DNA from: a virus
DNA: 30,796 nucleotides
IMG/VR virus record: IMGVR_UViG_3300025468_000010
Location: 1 to 30,796 of that record
Direction: 5' to 3' (one strand)
Shown here piece after piece: positions 22,301-29,426 of this stretch. How positions within the stretch are numbered: position 1 is the first letter of the stretch; every line of letters begins with the position of its first letter. A program made the position numbers and the translations under genes. The notes below the pieces were generated by a model. The model was not told where the DNA came from, made no database searches, and saw nothing but the letters and a program-made list of their open reading frames with translations.

Positions 22301-22549
22301 GATGCCAGTGGGTTGTCCATTGATATACTTTTCAAACCATACATCCTGGCTATATACATCTGCTGTACATAGTGGATTATCTGCTGTATCTGTTGTAGGA
22401 ACATTTGAACTTGTCATTTTCCATTGATCATAGATACCATTCCCCCATGAAATATTTCCGCTGGGTTTTGTTCCTCCACCGCCCCCACCGCATGCGGTAA
22501 GGACAAATACAGAAGTAATTACAATAGCAGTTTTTGTTTTCTTGAACAT
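19358..22549 (-). CDS. Giant lipoprotein subtilisin-like (S8) protease, autotransporter-like
   Basis: A 1063-residue protein. A lipoprotein signal (MFKKTKTAIVITSVFVLTAC) puts the lipid on Cys20, followed by a Gly run. Residues about 100-420 are Thr/Ser/Val-rich with three or four degenerate repeats (TTTVTTTR.S...DGSTTTE(I/V)(I/V)G), a stalk-like region. A peptidase S8 domain follows, with triad Asp about 495 (IIDTGID), His about 530 (NGHGSHVAG) and Ser about 737 (SGTSMAAPA). The last 250 or so residues are beta-rich with alternating patterns (NNYTYAMSDENNYSFGY, IFAGIGWKYTSDD) and end LTYQFK, like an outer-membrane barrel. Surface protease function is inferred. A weak promoter (22586-22614) precedes it; it heads a seven-gene operon. 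It is unusual on a phage. Confidence 0.85.
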   Translation of the reverse strand: MFKKTKTAIVITSVFVLTACGGGGGGTKPSGNISWGNGIYDQWKMTSSNVPTTDTADNPLCTADVYSQDVWFEKYINGQPTGIKGDFIRTDTEERNTQCPTETTTSSSAVTLVSGTPTTVSSTTEETRASTDVNGNSITKTWKIYTDITTIPITTTVTTTTTRITTHSDGTTTSEVIGTTTTSTIEDQVTTTTNESLLSTTVSPNIVSTSDEDISEDAAMNGTPTTTTTSVTDTRTSTDANGSTVTQVWTVYTDTTTTPITTTTTVTTTRTSIWTDGSTTTEIVGVNTSEAIAESITTSTREEMVSETITPNVVGYEDSTSSSTTTVISDPVLSDTIENTDTREDGVWMFYYDVWTTTTTITTTVTTTRATSYTDGSTTTGVIDTQVTEEITTSEEVTTRVVAPESTPSEPEAPDSNGGTVTQPNAPSLDFDPTTYDYNTYYNNPSVGTPTVVNSNDPADFSTVEADNGSVLDVNANYAYARGWTGKGSTIMIIDTGIDQDHEAFTGKIKYLWDAGYDTPYEDENGHGSHVAGIAAGNKDGLGSHGIAYDADIAVAKIGEQNGISLSGARQALDWAKQHEDIVAANISANTNYSNDYKNSITDHGNGVYTNNHVYYGGTNYYNQENPQDWGDVLPSELVLTISAGNYDLGYVQNPATFASAVNANGDLIMDGRMLVVGNWNTSSQAIDGAKSGHVCKDYTTQCNDPYATSDFYILAPGTSINSVQNGGGYTSMSGTSMAAPAVAGGVAIVHQLWPYMQGKNIAQVLLQTANKNINGYNANTHGQGLMDLDQATRPIGNLGISLTGRTGATTSVGGGISFDGIDTSAISSVIAVDGFDRDFTVDLSGLVTENNSNIAHLSHTDGASWGIKYANLTAITNNNYTYAMSDENNYSFGYNFNWYNNIDVNISYTEADNSPWIQMSGIWGETNGSSTVDTNLVWRKDKFWTQLGIMNTNTDYNPGLVNDVDTIHSVYSVMGWDNDAVNLYGGIKPTAFAGKINMDVPSSVDNDGSMYYTSTDTSINNSVEIFAGIGWKYTSDDTSVTVTTVADKEDYNTGVNLTYQFK

Positions 22550-22585
22550 AACAACACCTTTTTGTTAAGGTTAAAAGATGTTACT

Positions 22586-22614
22586 AGTGTACTATGATTG
22601 CACTGGGTTGTCTA
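22586..22614 (-). promoter_or_regulatory. Possible sigma70 promoter of the protease operon
   Basis: TAGACA (22609-22614), a 17-nt spacer and TACACT (22586-22591) on the minus strand, leaving a leader of about 30 nt with AAAGGTG near the ATG. It is weaker than the other early promoters. Confidence 0.4.
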
Positions 22615-22625
22615 ATAGAAAAATT

Positions 22626-23231
22626 TTATGAGGCTATATTAATTTTTCTTATGTCTGGGTATGTGTGTGAATATGCGTTGTTTATGTTGCCAAACCCATT
22701 GATACCATCGATACATTCTTCGGGTCTCATCATATAATGATATCCTACTTGAAATTCTTTTTGATCTTGCCAGGGAGAAATACTAATATCACGCCCATCG
22801 TAACTTGCTTTTTTAAACCATTCATATGCTTCTTTGGTATCAGTCAGAATAGCACCGCCCCTTCCAATTTCCAATGGCTTAGTTCTGCCAAAACTTAAAC
22901 ATTGAAATTGGTCAGGAAGATACATATTAACTTCTAGCATCCTTGCACTATCCCATATTGAAGTGTTGCCTAATTGGTATCTTCCTTCCCATTCATATTC
23001 TTCAATTTCATAATCTAATTGTAACTTATGCATCAACATCGGCACACTAAGATATGTCCTATATGGTATGGTAATAGTCTCTGATGGTTTTAGATACCGT
23101 AAACATAATTCCATAGCATGAGTGCAACAATCAGTAGCAACAGCATAGGGTGATCCAGTGTATGTTGCCAATTTATTTTCAAAATCAGCTATAGCATCAA
23201 ATGGATTATCATAATCGGATAGTTCAATCAT
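22626..23231 (-). CDS. Half-length DegT/DnrJ/EryC1-type aminotransferase-like protein
   Basis: A 201-residue protein covering roughly the N-terminal half of a PLP-dependent sugar aminotransferase (usual length about 370). Visible segments are FENKLATYTGSPYAVATDCCTHAM (PLP-phosphate loop region), TIPYRTYLSVPMLM, SIWDSAR and CLSFGRTKPLEIGRGGAILT. The last has the SF...K motif with the Schiff-base lysine. The C-terminal substrate domain is absent; the protein ends after MMRPEECIDGIN. Either it is a truncated or minimal form or it acts with another subunit. Its ATG overlaps the stop of the 70-residue gene (ATGA). Confidence 0.75.
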   Translation of the reverse strand: MIELSDYDNPFDAIADFENKLATYTGSPYAVATDCCTHAMELCLRYLKPSETITIPYRTYLSVPMLMHKLQLDYEIEEYEWEGRYQLGNTSIWDSARMLEVNMYLPDQFQCLSFGRTKPLEIGRGGAILTDTKEAYEWFKKASYDGRDISISPWQDQKEFQVGYHYMMRPEECIDGINGFGNINNAYSHTYPDIRKINIAS

Positions 23232-23440
23232 CTATATTGTCGTGCGAGATCTACACCTAATTGATCTTTGAAATTTTTACCATTTAGTTTCTTCTGAAAC
23301 TGTTGGTATGGATAAATTCGCATATTATATAAATCGGGTTCTCTGAATTTATACCCATATGTTCTGCAGAAGTCTAGGTATGCTTCAAGGTCATCAAAAA
23401 TTTGATCAGTTGATTGCTCTTTTGTCGTTTTCTTTCTCAT
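23228..23440 (-). CDS. Small conserved hypothetical protein (70 aa)
   Basis: MRKKTTKEQSTDQIFDDLEA, then YLDFCRTYGYKFREPDLYNM and YPYQQFQKKLNGK. Highly charged and aromatic, with no membrane segment. I recall similar small proteins in T4-like marine phages but no function. AAGGA lies 8 nt before the ATG, and a strong promoter lies at 23500-23528. It is coupled to the aminotransferase-like gene. Confidence 0.65.
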   Translation of the reverse strand: MRKKTTKEQSTDQIFDDLEAYLDFCRTYGYKFREPDLYNMRIYPYQQFQKKLNGKNFKDQLGVDLARQYR

Positions 23441-23480
23441 CAGGTTTCCTTGCGTTGTTTAATAAAAATATTTTATCAAT

Positions 23481-23495
23481 AGTATAAAATATACT
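23481..23495. repeat. Palindrome at the predicted transcription start
   Basis: AGTATA-AAA-TATACT, perfect 6-bp arms, located at about +1 of the 23500-23528 promoter. It repeats the -10 sequence, so it could be an operator or chance in AT-rich DNA. Confidence 0.35.
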
Positions 23496-23499
23496 GATT

Positions 23500-23528
23500 A
23501 GTATAGTCTTTTAATGGTAGTAAGTCAA
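23500..23528 (-). promoter_or_regulatory. Sigma70 promoter
   Basis: TTGACT (23523-23528), a 17-nt spacer and TATACT (23500-23505) on the minus strand, driving the 70-residue gene and the aminotransferase-like gene. Confidence 0.7.
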
Positions 23529-23596
23529 ATAGTTTTTCATTATTTTTTCTGTCTAGGTAGGTATAAAACATGACTTATTAAGTGTGTGAATAAATG

Positions 23597-24313
23597 TTAG
23601 ACATTCACGAAATCAGCCTGTTCAATTAGTTCATAATCTTTTTTGTAGAAGTCTTTGATTTTCTGTTGTAATTTTGCATTATTCATTATTTTATCGTTAA
23701 TGAAGTCTACAATTACACGTTTACGAACACGAGAATCAGTTCTATCCGGTATTTCAATGCGGATATTTTTTGTATCTTCTGGTAATTTGGCTGGGTTTAA
23801 TTTAAGTGTTTCTATTAAAGATGGCGATAATGATTCGGTAAACTTATAATATTTTCGTGGTATTTCTGGGTATATGTCTTGAATAAAATAATATTGTGGT
23901 GTGGTATGATCATCAAACATTATAGTAGCAAACAGTAATTTTTCCACCAACTGATTATAATAATCATTGAACAATTGTTCAGTTGGCACATAACCCTCAG
24001 TCTCAGGTAGCAAATATGACATAGCATACTGAGAGATCCCAGAGATCCAGCGATCTACCGGATCTCTCAGTATCACGACGATTTCATTTATTTCCGATTG
24101 ATCTTTCAACGCACGAATCACAACTTTTACCTCTTCTTCGGTCGTGTGTATCCATCCACTGTTCCACAACAGCTCACTCACGAAACTACTTGCATTTTTT
24201 GGTATGTCTACATATAGCTTAGTCCCGACAGGGTTTAACAAAGACCCTACCTTGCTATGATCATAACCTTGTTCTTTTAATTTCTGTTTAAATTCAGGAC
24301 ATAAATTATGCAT
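23597..24313 (-). CDS. Sulfotransferase-family protein
   Basis: A 238-residue protein. LYVDIPKNASSFVSELLW near residue 33 matches the 5'-phosphosulfate-binding loop. VVILRDPVDRWISGISQYA near residue 80 matches the 3'-phosphate-binding motif (RDP..R..S...Y) of PAPS-dependent sulfotransferases. Known members sulfate carbohydrates or small molecules. The C-terminal part is charged and helical. It overlaps the end of the clamp gene by 8 nt, so it is probably transcribed with it. The acceptor is unknown; a phage or host surface glycan is plausible. Confidence 0.75.
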   Translation of the reverse strand: MHNLCPEFKQKLKEQGYDHSKVGSLLNPVGTKLYVDIPKNASSFVSELLWNSGWIHTTEEEVKVVIRALKDQSEINEIVVILRDPVDRWISGISQYAMSYLLPETEGYVPTEQLFNDYYNQLVEKLLFATIMFDDHTTPQYYFIQDIYPEIPRKYYKFTESLSPSLIETLKLNPAKLPEDTKNIRIEIPDRTDSRVRKRVIVDFINDKIMNNAKLQQKIKDFYKKDYELIEQADFVNV

Positions 24314-25046
24314 TGCTTCTAGCTGGAAGGATGTAGTTATATGTTGCTAATCCACTATTTACCGAAATCTCGGTGGCACCATCATCGCTAATTCTTATTA
24401 CTTTATCACCAGCTAAATTCAAAATATTGATGATATGCTTTACTGGCCAATGCCATTCCTTTTTAAGAGTGCCAACTATATCTGAATGAAATACGAAGTT
24501 GCCAGCATGTGTGCTATGATCACCGAAATAAAATACTAGATTACCATCTTCTGTCTTGCATTGGAATGTTTCTGCATCAGGATTTGCTTGTGATTGCATT
24601 TTTAATCGTTGAATACTTGCTACTGTAGGTTCAAATTCAACATTCCAATTGGCACCTTTGAATTTTACTGTTTTAAGTTTCTCACTAACGATTTCACTAA
24701 CCATAAATCGGTAATCGTTTTTAAAATCGCCGGATTTATTTTCAAAATGCAATCCTACGGGTACATTCTTTTCACCATTGCGATCTTGTGTATTGATAGT
24801 AATCTTAGCATCCTCTCTATATTCACTAATATTAAGAAGTGTTTTAAGGTTGCTAAGATTAGGCATTCCGAATGTACCAATGAAGTCAGTGATTGGTGTA
24901 GCAAAATTGCCTTGTACGATGACACTTCTGCCACCTTCTTCCATACCATCGATTGATGTCTTTTCATCTGTGCCAGTAATTTTTACAGCATCAATGCATC
25001 CTAGTCCGTGTGTGTGTTCTACTAAATCTAATAAATAATCTCTCAT
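24306..25046 (-). CDS. 45: Sliding clamp (gp45-like DNA polymerase processivity factor)
   Basis: A 246-residue protein; T4 gp45 is 228. It starts MRDYLLDLVEHTHGLGCIDA and shows clamp-like alternating strands: SVIVQGNFATPI, GTFGMPNLSNLKTLLNI, LHFENKSGDFKNDYRFM and FVFHSDIVGTLKKEWHWPV. The overall order fits gp45-type homotrimeric clamps. It would tether the polymerase, whose C-terminus (STFENLFEI) looks like a clamp-binding peptide, and in T4 it also activates late transcription. AAGGA precedes the ATG, and a perfect consensus promoter lies at 25079-25107. Confidence 0.8.
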   Translation of the reverse strand: MRDYLLDLVEHTHGLGCIDAVKITGTDEKTSIDGMEEGGRSVIVQGNFATPITDFIGTFGMPNLSNLKTLLNISEYREDAKITINTQDRNGEKNVPVGLHFENKSGDFKNDYRFMVSEIVSEKLKTVKFKGANWNVEFEPTVASIQRLKMQSQANPDAETFQCKTEDGNLVFYFGDHSTHAGNFVFHSDIVGTLKKEWHWPVKHIINILNLAGDKVIRISDDGATEISVNSGLATYNYILPARSNA

Positions 25047-25078
25047 AATTTTCCTTATATTGGTTGTAATGTTATGTA

Positions 25079-25107
25079 ATTATATACACATATAACGCAT
25101 TTGTCAA
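25079..25107 (-). promoter_or_regulatory. Consensus sigma70 promoter of the clamp gene
   Basis: TTGACA (25102-25107), exactly 17 nt, TATAAT (25079-25084) on the minus strand. It starts within the last codons of the methyltransferase-like gene; the leader is about 26 nt. Confidence 0.85.
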
Positions 25108-26132
25108 TCTTTAATTTGTGCTAATGCTTGTCCACCACGAAGTGATGTCATTGTTCCTTCTTTTTTTATTTCAACCCAACTTATATTGTTCTTGTTGTTG
25201 CTATACAAGACTTCATAACCAATCGACTCAATGAATGGGATTATGTATCGTTTAGGGAGATAAGAACTTAACCTTAATTCAACATTTTTGATTGCCTCTG
25301 GCAATTCACAATTATTGTATGTGAACATAATAACCCCACCAGGACGTAATACATTCAATAATTCAAGAAGATATTTTTTAATAATCTCTAATGGTTTGTA
25401 ATCAAAGAAGTCTGTTATTAACACAAATCCAAGTTGATTGGTTGGAAATGATTTGAATATACGGGCATCATCATCATTGATCAGTTTAACTCGCAATCTT
25501 GCTTCGTATTCTTCACCAATATTTTCTTGTGTTGGTTTTAGTAACTCAATGTGTTCATCCACTATGTACAATGGATCTAATGATACCATATGTGGGATTA
25601 TGTTATTCTTGCCCGGTCTGATATGCATTCCTGCATATTTCCAGTTACTATATAGGCTAATTCGTTTAGCTAAGGTGTCAGCAATGGTATATGGTTTTCG
25701 CACTGATAGATCATTGACCTTATCGTAATAGTGTTCACCATCGCGTGATGTTCTTTCTAATATAAATTCAGGAGTATCCTTTTTTCCTTGTTTGTATATA
25801 GTATAACTATCAGCGAAGTATGTTGGTTCAATTGCTTTCGTGGTATCAATAATCATATCATGCAATCGCAAAGCATCATCGTTCAACTTTGATATTGATT
25901 GCATTACATCTTGATGATCATTGGCTATCAAGTCAATTTGATCTTTCCACGGTTGTCCCTCTTCGTGTCCATAATCTTCGGGATTTAGATAATGGCTATG
26001 CTTTATAGTTTTTAACATAGCATATAGCATTTCTTCGGTGCTTTTATAATATTCCCATATCTTTTCAAATTCAATAGATCTATTATATGCTACTATAGAA
26101 CTAAGTTTTTTGGATGCGTTAATTTCTGGCAT
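25104..26132 (-). CDS. SAM-dependent methyltransferase-like protein
   Basis: A 342-residue protein. The N-terminal 150 residues are helical and charged. The C-terminal half has a class I methyltransferase pattern: PHMVSLDPLYIVDEHIELL (acidic end of strand 2), FVLITDFFDYKP (strand 4), LLNVLRPGGVIMFTYNNCEL (strand 5 region) and a final IIPFIESIGYEVLYS. Motif I glycines are poorly conserved (YAGMHIRPGKNN). It follows the polymerase C-gene after 2 nt. The substrate is unknown; similar genes occur in T4-like marine phages. Confidence 0.65.
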   Translation of the reverse strand: MPEINASKKLSSIVAYNRSIEFEKIWEYYKSTEEMLYAMLKTIKHSHYLNPEDYGHEEGQPWKDQIDLIANDHQDVMQSISKLNDDALRLHDMIIDTTKAIEPTYFADSYTIYKQGKKDTPEFILERTSRDGEHYYDKVNDLSVRKPYTIADTLAKRISLYSNWKYAGMHIRPGKNNIIPHMVSLDPLYIVDEHIELLKPTQENIGEEYEARLRVKLINDDDARIFKSFPTNQLGFVLITDFFDYKPLEIIKKYLLELLNVLRPGGVIMFTYNNCELPEAIKNVELRLSSYLPKRYIIPFIESIGYEVLYSNNKNNISWVEIKKEGTMTSLRGGQALAQIKD

Positions 26133-26134
26133 TT

Positions 26135-27121
26135 TTATATTTCAAATAAATTCTCAAATGTACTATTAATATCTGTGTTAGCTACGATACCCCAATCCAA
26201 TACCCCTAGTAAGTTATCTAGCTTTTTGTCAATAATGGTATCTTCCATAAGCTGGTCATCAAATGGCAACTCTTTAAACCATTCGGGTAAGTGTGCTTCA
26301 TCGGTTGGATATCCAATACTTGTCCATCCCAATTGATTGGGTTTTAATTTACACACAATAGTTTTCATGCCATCTACAATTGGCGCACTATGGTTATCAT
26401 TATTCATTCTACGCATATTATTCCAGTTTAATGCAGCACGAACATGCCCAGGCATATTAGCCTTTCCTTGTTCCTTCTCTAAGTTGCCGTATTTTGTTAA
26501 ATTATTCACTCTTTTCGGTGTTCCTTTTTCCCAACTCTGCATATTGTGAAACTTATGCTTAAAGTCCTTGGCATGATCAATGACATGTTCTTTGGATGAT
26601 CCCGTCAATGTATCATATAATATATCGCTTAGGAAATCTTGAACTATAGGAGGTGTATCACTTCGTTTAAGATCCAATCCCATTGCTTTTACTTTGCCAG
26701 GCTTACCATCAGTGTCCAGTCGGTCGCCTTCGTTATCATACACTAATACTGCATATCGTTTTTTAGTAATAAACAACGCACTTTCTGCATTGATTTCACG
26801 ACCACATTTAATAATTTCACCCTTTTCATGGGGTGCATGATGTGCAGTAGCCATGTATTTAGGAAAGCTAATATTAACTTCATCTGCTATTTGGTCATAT
26901 AGTTGAATAGCTAAGTCTTTATTCCATTTCTGCTCTCCTGCTTCTACTGCATCTTTTAATACTGGCCATGCAGAGAAATATGCTGAATCTGTGTTATGCA
27001 CAGCAATATCATTTGCAAAAAATATCGGCTCTTTGTTTTTTATAGAAATATCATATACGTATTGAGTAGTTCGCTCTAATTTTTCTATTTTGGTTATTCG
27101 TTGTCTGTATGTTTTAACCAT
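26135..27121 (-). CDS. 43: DNA polymerase C-terminal fragment with C-intein
   Basis: A 328-residue protein. Residues 1-43 are a C-terminal split intein: block F YVYDISI and block G IFFANDIAVHN, with the terminal Asn43 followed by Thr44 as +1 residue. From Thr44 the C-extein begins TDSAYFSAWP, completing motif C (YGD/TDS) of a family B polymerase. It continues with ALFITKKRYAVLVYD (KKRY), GLDLKRSDTP, then thumb sequence, ending STFENLFEI, a likely clamp-binding tail. Joined to the upstream fragment after trans-splicing, the product would be 606 + 285 = 891 residues (T4 gp43 is 898). The upstream frame is closed, so this is a genuine separate gene. Confidence 0.92.
   Translation of the reverse strand: MVKTYRQRITKIEKLERTTQYVYDISIKNKEPIFFANDIAVHNTDSAYFSAWPVLKDAVEAGEQKWNKDLAIQLYDQIADEVNISFPKYMATAHHAPHEKGEIIKCGREINAESALFITKKRYAVLVYDNEGDRLDTDGKPGKVKAMGLDLKRSDTPPIVQDFLSDILYDTLTGSSKEHVIDHAKDFKHKFHNMQSWEKGTPKRVNNLTKYGNLEKEQGKANMPGHVRAALNWNNMRRMNNDNHSAPIVDGMKTIVCKLKPNQLGWTSIGYPTDEAHLPEWFKELPFDDQLMEDTIIDKKLDNLLGVLDWGIVANTDINSTFENLFEI
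26993..27121 (-). other. C-terminal half of split intein (43 aa)
   Basis: The region encoding residues 1-43 of the C-fragment gene, ending His42-Asn43 before Thr44. Asn cyclisation and the Thr nucleophile would complete splicing. The first 20 residues (MVKTYRQRITKIEKLERT) lead into block F. Confidence 0.9.
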
Positions 27122-27246
27122 TTAACACACTCTTCGATAATAGTTGATTCATTTTCATTATATTCTGATTCCCAAATAATTTTAGTTTCGATGCCACGCT
27201 GTTCTTTTAACGTGTCTATTTTTATTTTATCCTTGTTCCAAATGTC
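27094..27246 (-). pseudogene. Remnant of a Vsr-like homing endonuclease C-terminus
   Basis: A 50-codon open frame with no start codon, bounded by TAA at 27247-27249 and TAA at 27094-27096. It reads DIWNKDKIKIDTLKEQRG, then IETKIIWESEYNENES and IIEECVKWLKH. The pattern W..D..K...LK..G......IWE.(E/D)(Y/W) is the C-terminal core of Vsr/EDxHD-type endonucleases found in phages. It fills the gap between the two polymerase fragments and runs 28 nt into the C-intein gene. Vsr-like homing endonuclease genes between split-intein halves are known from marine 'fractured genes'. Here the catalytic N-terminal part is gone. The assignment rests on a short motif. Confidence 0.6.
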
Positions 27247-27251
27247 TTATG

Positions 27252-29426
27252 CTAAACGGATATTATTAGATCGTCCTCCAATAATTCAACAGGTGTAATT
27301 TCGTGAATGGAACCATCGCGATCAATTATAATACTATGATCTTCAGTTACCGTAACACTTTTACCATCTTCGACTGTTATTTTATACATTTGCTTATCAG
27401 TCTTATGGCGCATTACATAACTAATTTCGTTATATTCTGCAACATCGTCTACTGAGTTATATCCCAGTACTTTAGTATCTTCGTCTGTTACTATTGCATA
27501 TTCTTTGCCGTGTTCTGTTTCTACTTTGTGCGATATACTATTGTATAAATCTGCAATAGTACTATCCTCTTCCTCGAATACACGAATCATCGAATCGCCT
27601 GTAACGCTATCACCATATACAATACATTCTCCATCGTGTTTGTATTTGCCAGTCAGACATTGGTTCACATAAGCATCCATGTGTTGTGCAATAGCACGAC
27701 CAGTTAACGTGGTTGATTGACCAATTCGCTTATCAAAAAACCGACAATGCTTGTTAAGAATCGCACCATACAATGAATTCAATAGAATTTTCTTTACTAG
27801 TTGGCGTTTATCCCAGAACGCAATATCTTCTTTGGTGGTGCTTTCTCTTTTCTTTTTCTGCATAACTTTACGTTCGGCATACCATCGTTCTAATAATCCA
27901 GGTATGATGCCTTCATTTTCATATGAAAAGATGGTTCCATTTGCACTTAATGCCCAATTACTAGCTGGGTTAAATACAATATCATATAATTCAGATGCCA
28001 TATGTTTTGATGTTTTGCCATCATCCCAATCAACATCTATTTCAATATCAGATCTCTTGCCCATTACCTCGGAATATTCTAACGAACTGAATAACCCCTC
28101 CCATGCACCAGCGAATGTTACTTGCGTTTCTCCTTTCCGCTTAGTCATTTTATCTTTGATATATTTGTCAGTTTTGGTAGGTCTTAACTGTCCAATAATC
28201 GTTTCGGGTGCCATGTTCAATGACCGGATAATTGATGGATATAGACTATTGATATCTATTGATCCGATCCATTTGTGAATACCTTTTTTTGGATAAGCAA
28301 CATATGCGCCAGCCGCCTTTGTATTCATTATCTCCTCTTTGGTTTTGTTTGGGACTACAAAACCACGTTCATGTGCTTCATTAATAATTGCCTGTTCAAT
28401 CAGTGCAACCGACCCAGCAGTAGTTGGGATCAGCACAGTATTCGCATGTGCTAACTCGTTAGCTAAATCTAAAAATTTTAATTTCCTATCTAGTTTAGCT
28501 AGTAACATTGTATCTTGTAAGCTATATTCGATGAATTTTTTAAAATCCTGGTTGTACAGCTGGTCTAATGTTCCCTTGTATGGGACTTTATGTTCACCAA
28601 GTTCATATTCAGCAATTGCATCAAGTGCATACGAATGCATTTCGTGATATGTGTATTTTTGGTATAGTTGCATATAATCCATATGGATTCTGCCAACGAG
28701 ATCATATGTTTGTTGTTCCTTGCCATATCGTTCAAATGTGCGTTTTTTTGGAAGTTTGTTCCATAAGCAGAATTTCCTAGTAGCATTCTTGTTCATTATC
28801 TTGGTAACACGATTTACTTGGTATGGGATATCATATGCTTCACTGTTCCATCCTGACAGTACATCAGCATCATCAATTAGTAGGAAAAAAGCCTCAACCA
28901 TTTCTACTTCGGTATTGAATAGAATAACATCATCCTTCTCAAATCCATTAACGATATCATTTGCTTCCGTTGGTGTTAATGTAGAAGGTGCAATCACGAG
29001 ACAAATTAATTTATCTAACCAATTAAGATACAATGAAATTGCAGTTATTTGGTTGAATGGATCAGAAGTTGGGGCATACCCCCTTTCTTGGCAAAAATCT
29101 GTCTCAATATCAAAGAATGCTGTGTGTAAGGTAGGTGAATCTACATCTTTGTAATTCTCAGATAAAAAACGAAAGACAGGGTTAAAATCACTCTCATATA
29201 TTTTTTTATTGTTGTGAATTTTCAACTCTTTGTAAAAATCTGTACTAGACTTGCATTTAACATGGCTAACAGGTGTTCGGTGTGTACTTTTATATTTTCC
29301 ATTTGGGTCATCGTAATAGAATTCATATATGGCAGGAAAATCTTTTAATATCCTTTTGCCATCTATGCGTTCTGCTATCTGTATTTTATCATTATCGCGA
29401 TCATAGATCGCATCAACATACGACAC
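27252..29426 (-). CDS. 43: DNA polymerase N-terminal fragment (gp43-like) with N-intein
   Basis: A 724-residue protein starting at GTG (TAGTG overlap with the preceding stop). Family B polymerase motifs appear in order: exo I FFDIETD (near 107), exo II GWNSEAYDIPY, exo III YSLQDTMLLAKL, motif A SIDINSLYPSII and motif B KKILLNSLYGAI. The extein breaks after Asp606 in CIVYGD. Residues 607-724 are a 118-residue N-intein: Ser607 start SVTGDSMIRV (block A), TVTEDHSII (block B, with TxxH), ending LLEDDLIISV. So the catalytic YGDTDS is split and should be restored by protein trans-splicing. It replicates the phage genome with gp45 clamp and lagging-strand factors. Confidence 0.93.
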   Translation of the reverse strand: MSYVDAIYDRDNDKIQIAERIDGKRILKDFPAIYEFYYDDPNGKYKSTHRTPVSHVKCKSSTDFYKELKIHNNKKIYESDFNPVFRFLSENYKDVDSPTLHTAFFDIETDFCQERGYAPTSDPFNQITAISLYLNWLDKLICLVIAPSTLTPTEANDIVNGFEKDDVILFNTEVEMVEAFFLLIDDADVLSGWNSEAYDIPYQVNRVTKIMNKNATRKFCLWNKLPKKRTFERYGKEQQTYDLVGRIHMDYMQLYQKYTYHEMHSYALDAIAEYELGEHKVPYKGTLDQLYNQDFKKFIEYSLQDTMLLAKLDRKLKFLDLANELAHANTVLIPTTAGSVALIEQAIINEAHERGFVVPNKTKEEIMNTKAAGAYVAYPKKGIHKWIGSIDINSLYPSIIRSLNMAPETIIGQLRPTKTDKYIKDKMTKRKGETQVTFAGAWEGLFSSLEYSEVMGKRSDIEIDVDWDDGKTSKHMASELYDIVFNPASNWALSANGTIFSYENEGIIPGLLERWYAERKVMQKKKRESTTKEDIAFWDKRQLVKKILLNSLYGAILNKHCRFFDKRIGQSTTLTGRAIAQHMDAYVNQCLTGKYKHDGECIVYGDSVTGDSMIRVFEEEDSTIADLYNSISHKVETEHGKEYAIVTDEDTKVLGYNSVDDVAEYNEISYVMRHKTDKQMYKITVEDGKSVTVTEDHSIIIDRDGSIHEITPVELLEDDLIISV
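27255..27608 (-). other. N-terminal half of split intein (118 aa)
   Basis: Begins at Ser607 (AGC codon 27606-27608) immediately after YGD, ends before the TAG at 27252-27254. Contains splicing blocks A and B, with the conserved His of TEDHS. The break after block B is where endonuclease domains normally sit. Confidence 0.9.

Noticed and set aside
21651-22427. 258-codon plus-strand ORF, Val-rich
   Set aside because: It is the antisense of the Thr-rich stalk of the protease gene; runs of ACx codons read as Val codons on the other strand. No start context or family.
27094-27252. Sequencing error or programmed frameshift joining the two polymerase fragments
   Set aside because: The fragment ends carry complete splicing motifs of an N-intein and a C-intein, several stops separate them, and the gap carries a different frame; a simple indel does not explain this.
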